Source: an uncultured Lachnospiraceae bacterium
Lineage (GTDB): Bacteria; Bacillota_A; Clostridia; Lachnospirales; Lachnospiraceae
Direction of reading: 5' to 3'
Assembly: GCA_910585855.1 (NCBI GenBank)
Contig: CAJUGZ010000061.1
Coordinates: 1 to 16,500, forward strand
Length of the DNA: 16,500 bases
Below, piece after piece: positions 12,873 to 16,500 of this stretch. Position 1 is the first letter of the stretch. Every line of letters starts with the position of its first letter. The notes beneath the pieces were generated by a model that saw nothing but the letters and a program-made list of their open reading frames with translations, searched no databases and was not told the DNA's origin. The translations under genes and the position numbers were made by a program.

Positions 12873-13216
12873 ATAAATAAAGGATGGTAAAACCGAAACG
12901 AGAGTAGAGGAAAGAGATAAATAAGTAAAATATAAAGTTAAAGTGAAGAATTTTAGTTTTTTGGTTTTTTTCTTGATTATTGGGTATTTCCCTATTTTTA
13001 TAATTGTTCATAAGCCGTTGAGTTAATTTAATAAAGTAAAATTGAGCTATTAAGGATTATCCAAAATTAAGAAAAAACCAAATTTTTACAAGAAAACGTA
13101 ATCTTTTTTAATAATTTATGTTTATGATAAAGATTTTTGATAGGAGTAATATTAAGAATATGATAAAAATAGGGAGAAGAAAAGGTTTTATATAAATTGT
13201 AAAAAAGGAGTTACTT
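12873..13216. other. AT-rich spacer before the metallophosphoesterase gene
   Basis: This 344-base stretch holds no gene that I can support. Two long arms, TTTGGTTTTTTTCTTGATT (12960-12978) and AATTAAGAAAAAACCAAA (13065-13082), are inverted repeats with one bulge and one G-U pair, spanning 123 bp. TTTACA (13085-13090), 17 bases and TTAATA (13108-13113), or TATGAT at 13123-13128, could promote the next gene. AAAGGAG (13204-13210) is the next gene's ribosome binding site. Confidence 0.5.
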
Positions 13217-16200
13217 ATGACAGAAAATACGCAAATTTCTATTTTAGAGGAAGAAATAAAGGAATTTATAAAGCGATTGAAACAAAAAGAGATATACTTT
13301 TTTGATGTACCTGAAGAATATCGATTACATCCTATTATTGTGGAGATAGAACGAGATTTAGGGATTAGAAAATCTGATAAAAGAGGATATGATATCATTC
13401 ATCATATATTTTTTATAGAAGAGATTGTTCTGGCTAGAAATGGGTCAGGTAAAGTAGTAGAAGAATTGGTAAAGAATAATTTTTCAGATTTTGCATCTTA
13501 TTATGAATTTCTTGGAGGTAATATATACGAGAAAGCTTGTTACTTTCAGTATTGTTTTTCACAAATGGAACAAAATATTTATGGTATTGATTTAAGTAAG
13601 ATAAATACTACAGCGTTTATTGATATTACGGTTAAAGATTTTACGATTGAGTTATCAGATAAAGAATTGCAGGATTATAAAAAACTAGAAAAAGAGAAGT
13701 TGCTTCGAAAAAAATGGATAGCTAAGTTTAATGCCTGTAATACATACGAGGATTTGAGGAAGGTAGTAAAGAATTTTAATAAATCTAAATTTTCAATAGA
13801 GGAGTTAGTATTTTTCTTTTTTAATTTTATATTTGCGAATAAAGATAAAGCCTTTGATATTATTATGCAATATGTAACTGATGGTGATTACCCTACAAGT
13901 TTTATTGAAAAGGAATTATGTTTCATTTATGATCCGCAAAAAGTGCTTACTTTTTATAATTATACTTATGATGATGATGCTACTGAACGCCGTCATAAAA
14001 GAAAATTTCATGAATATGTAAAACAGTTGGAGAATGAGGAGATAGCGTTTTATAGAGAAAGTTATTTTGATAAAGCTACCCATTTTTTTTGCTGCCGATT
14101 GGATGGTTATGTAAATAGAAAAAAAGGGGATTATCCTATTGTTCAAGTTTTTAGATACTTTGAAACATTTCAAGGGTTGGCAGAATTTTTAAAGAATGAT
14201 TTATCTTATTGTGACTTATCAGAGGCAATATTACCAGATATTGATTTTTCTGTATATAAAACGAATGAATATACAAAGTTACCAATTCAAGATCCAAATG
14301 ATTTAACTTATGTAATTTATAAAGGATATGATAGAAAAAAAGATATTTTTGTAGTTCGGCAAAGTTGGTTAAATTCAAGTGGACAAATTATAAAAAAATA
14401 TGAAAACTGTTTCTCTTATTTTTGTGATTTTATATATTTTTTAGAGAATGATTTATCCAATGCAGATTTATTATTTTGTGATGGTTTAGATTATATTCAG
14501 GATTTTTCTAATATTAATTTTACTGATGCAAGAGTAAAAAGCAGTATTTTAGAGAAAATTGGGATGAAATATTCATTAAGTGTAATGAATTCAGAAGGAA
14601 TAGAGTATTTTCCTTTTGTTGTGAATCCTTTTGTTGTGAAAAATGAGATAGAAACTTCTTTTATTTTTACATCTAAAAGAGAAAATGATGATAGAGAAGA
14701 AGCAATGAAAGATCATAAAGTATATTATATATCGGATTTACATTTATTACACAGATTGAAATATGCTAATACAAAATCAAAGGAAGATGATTTTTATGTG
14801 ATTCAAAAAATTATTGATAATTTATTGGATGAAATTAGTTTTTTGGATTGTTTATTGAAAAAAAATATTATTTTAATTGGTGGTGATACATCTTCCAGCT
14901 TTAAAATTTTTTGCTTATTTGTTTCTTTATTAAGATCTTCTATTGATGAAAGGGGATTGGATATTTGTGTCGTATTTTTACTTGGAAATCATGAATTATG
15001 GGAGTTTTCGGGTTTTTCTTTTGAAGAAATTGTGAATCGATATGAAACTTTACTTAATGAACATAAAATGCATTTACTTCAAAATAATATTATTTATAAA
15101 AATGATGAGAACCAAATACAGAAAATTAGTACAGAAGAATTGATTTCTATATCGAGAAATGCACTCCAAGAGAAGCTTTTAACTGCAAGAGTGATTTTAT
15201 TTGGTGGTTTAGCATTTTCTGGTTATAATCAAGAATTTAATGCAAATAGTGGTATCTATAGAGATACGATTAAGAGAAAACAAGAAATTTGTGAAAGTGA
15301 GAAATTTGAAAAGTTATATCATATTGTTTGTGATAATCTTTCTAATAAAAGAGTTATTATATTTACACATATGCCACAGAAAGATTGGTGTTCTTTGAAT
15401 GAACAACAATTAGGCTTTGTTTATGTCAATGGTCATACACATCGAAATTATTTTTATGATGATGGAGATTATAGAATTTATGCAGATAATCAAATAGGAT
15501 ATTATCATGAAAATCCATATTTAAAATATTTTTATTTAGAAGATGATTATGATTGTTTTTTAGAATATGGGGATGGTATTTATAAAATTACGAAAGAACA
15601 ATATATAGATTTTTATCGTGGCAAAAATATTCAAATGCAATTTACAAGAGAAATAGAAACGCTTTATATGTTAAAGAAAAACGATTATTATTGTTTTATT
15701 CATGAAAGCTGGAGAAAACAACTTACGATTTTGAATGGTGGAAAGATGAAAAAATTAGATGTAAATGATATAAATTATTATTATGATAGAATGGATAAAG
15801 TGATAGAGTATATTAAAAAACCGCTAGATGAATTTACTAAGATACAAGAAAAGATTGCAAATGAAGTAAAAGCAATAGGAGGATCAGGCAAAATTCATGG
15901 CGCTATTGTAGATATTGATTTTTATAATCATATTTATATAAATCCATATGATTTAACAATTACTGGTTACTATGCTTTGGATGTGATTTATAAGAGAGTA
16001 TTTTCAAGTGTAACAGAGTTATTAAAAGTAAATTGTCCTTCTTTATATCATAACTATTTAAAACGATTAAATGAAAAAGGAGAAAGCCACTTTATGATAG
16101 AAAGCGATAAGAAAGAAGAATTAGATAGGATTTCTGATATTTATTTAGATACAGATATTTACAAAACTTCACGGGAAATTAAGAAAATGCAAAAACTTAG

Positions 16201-16252
16201 TTCGAATATTCTTAGTATTTGGTGTGAACCCATACAGAAAAAGATTGAATAA
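13217..16252 (+). CDS. Large calcineurin-like metallophosphoesterase with pentapeptide-like N-terminal region
   Basis: This 1011-residue protein has no signal peptide and is probably cytoplasmic. Residues about 505-745 carry a complete metallophosphoesterase core: Asp507-Leu-His509 (ISDLHLL), GGD with Asp557, GNHE with Asn591/His592, FTHMP with His718 and GHTH with His740/His742. It should therefore be a di-metal phosphodiesterase or phosphatase acting on nucleic acid, nucleotide or protein phosphate. The ~500 N-terminal residues are unrecognised. They include two similar segments, each FL-x-NDLS followed by pentapeptide-like ADL/DLS steps (about 325-346 and 409-440). The C-terminal part has a striking GGSGKIHGAIVDIDFYNHIYINPYD stretch (888-912) that looks conserved but that I cannot name. 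AAAGGAG six bases before ATG 13217 sets the start. G+C is far lower than in the other operons, suggesting transfer. It is monocistronic here, next to a SymE/XRE pair. A role in defence or nucleic-acid processing is a guess. Confidence 0.85.
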   Translation: MTENTQISILEEEIKEFIKRLKQKEIYFFDVPEEYRLHPIIVEIERDLGIRKSDKRGYDIIHHIFFIEEIVLARNGSGKVVEELVKNNFSDFASYYEFLGGNIYEKACYFQYCFSQMEQNIYGIDLSKINTTAFIDITVKDFTIELSDKELQDYKKLEKEKLLRKKWIAKFNACNTYEDLRKVVKNFNKSKFSIEELVFFFFNFIFANKDKAFDIIMQYVTDGDYPTSFIEKELCFIYDPQKVLTFYNYTYDDDATERRHKRKFHEYVKQLENEEIAFYRESYFDKATHFFCCRLDGYVNRKKGDYPIVQVFRYFETFQGLAEFLKNDLSYCDLSEAILPDIDFSVYKTNEYTKLPIQDPNDLTYVIYKGYDRKKDIFVVRQSWLNSSGQIIKKYENCFSYFCDFIYFLENDLSNADLLFCDGLDYIQDFSNINFTDARVKSSILEKIGMKYSLSVMNSEGIEYFPFVVNPFVVKNEIETSFIFTSKRENDDREEAMKDHKVYYISDLHLLHRLKYANTKSKEDDFYVIQKIIDNLLDEISFLDCLLKKNIILIGGDTSSSFKIFCLFVSLLRSSIDERGLDICVVFLLGNHELWEFSGFSFEEIVNRYETLLNEHKMHLLQNNIIYKNDENQIQKISTEELISISRNALQEKLLTARVILFGGLAFSGYNQEFNANSGIYRDTIKRKQEICESEKFEKLYHIVCDNLSNKRVIIFTHMPQKDWCSLNEQQLGFVYVNGHTHRNYFYDDGDYRIYADNQIGYYHENPYLKYFYLEDDYDCFLEYGDGIYKITKEQYIDFYRGKNIQMQFTREIETLYMLKKNDYYCFIHESWRKQLTILNGGKMKKLDVNDINYYYDRMDKVIEYIKKPLDEFTKIQEKIANEVKAIGGSGKIHGAIVDIDFYNHIYINPYDLTITGYYALDVIYKRVFSSVTELLKVNCPSLYHNYLKRLNEKGESHFMIESDKKEELDRISDIYLDTDIYKTSREIKKMQKLSSNILSIWCEPIQKKIE

Positions 16253-16500
16253 AATAGTTGTGTTTTAGAGATTTTGTAAATTTATAAAATTTTTTCTTTA
16301 AGTTTTCGTAGAAAAGGTTGTTTTGAGTAGTTTGATAGTTTTTATTAGTTTGAAAATTTATGATTTAAGTATAGAAAAAAATAAATTGTATTTGTGATAA
16401 TAATAGATGAAAGACTGGTTACAGTTCAGCCACCCCCAATGGGACGACATTTACACCGGCTACAAAATAGCCGGTGTTCCTATAAAGTACAGCCGTATGT
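16253..16500. other. Downstream AT-rich tail, then a G+C-richer segment with a hairpin
   Basis: Bases 16253-16405 are AT-rich with only a weak terminator-like stem (ATTTT 16272-16276 with AAAAT 16287-16291, then a T run). From about 16410 the composition changes abruptly. A perfect 10-bp hairpin, ACACCGGCTA (16453-16462) with TAGCCGGTGT (16468-16477), lies there. A plus frame from ATG 16407 (MKDWLQFSHPQWDDIYTGYK) stays open to the window edge, and a minus frame entering from the right edge stays open down to a stop at 16425. Neither has a visible ribosome binding site, so I call no gene. Confidence 0.45.

Noticed and set aside
1..16500. CRISPR arrays, tRNA or rRNA genes, integrases or transposases
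   Set aside because: No regularly spaced repeats, no cloverleaf or rRNA sequence, and no recombinase motifs were seen on either strand.

Overview
The window looks like chromosome of a low-G+C Gram-positive anaerobe, most likely a gut Clostridia/Lachnospiraceae-type organism. This is inferred from the L10-leader/rplJ/rplL arrangement, AGGAGG-type ribosome binding sites with frequent TTG/GTG starts, an ECF-like sigma/anti-sigma pair of the type common in that family, and a serpin with the length and hinge of gut bacterial serpins. No species is claimed.

Layout. (1) 1-1782: a strong promoter and a ribosomal-protein L10 leader with a terminator, then a long hairpin-containing leader, rplJ (L10), rplL (L7/L12) and a terminator. 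(2) 1830-5313: a tightly packed four-gene operon: sigma-70-family factor, membrane-anchored putative anti-sigma factor, DUF3221-like lipoprotein and an exported serpin protease inhibitor. This looks like a cell-surface stress or host-protease response unit. A 25-bp imperfect palindrome follows it. (3) 5452-11317: an OmpR-family response regulator and sensor kinase (overlapping genes), then a 909-bp gap, then an ABC ATPase and an eight-helix FtsX/MacB-type permease (also overlapping). The layout is typical of a peptide-sensing and export or resistance module. The gap carries two inverted copies of a ~150-bp structured repeat whose terminal arms differ in sequence but stay paired through compensatory changes. 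(4) 11318-12872: a string of small hairpins, a gene of unknown function apparently broken by one extra G in a G5 run, and a divergent pair made of a SymE-family protein (minus strand) and an XRE-type regulator (plus strand). Good promoters and a GTAACA-TATT-TGTTAC palindrome lie between the pair. (5) 12873-16500: an AT-rich block holding one 1011-residue protein. It has a complete calcineurin-like metallophosphoesterase core behind a ~500-residue N-terminal region with two pentapeptide-like segments, and ends in an unrecognised C-terminal module. Its base composition (about 27-30% G+C by eye, against 40-50% in the ABC permease) suggests horizontal acquisition. It is the best candidate here for an undescribed system.

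All calls rest on reading motifs by eye. No database search was possible, so family names for the anti-sigma factor, lipoprotein, SymE and metallophosphoesterase genes are recognitions, not search results.
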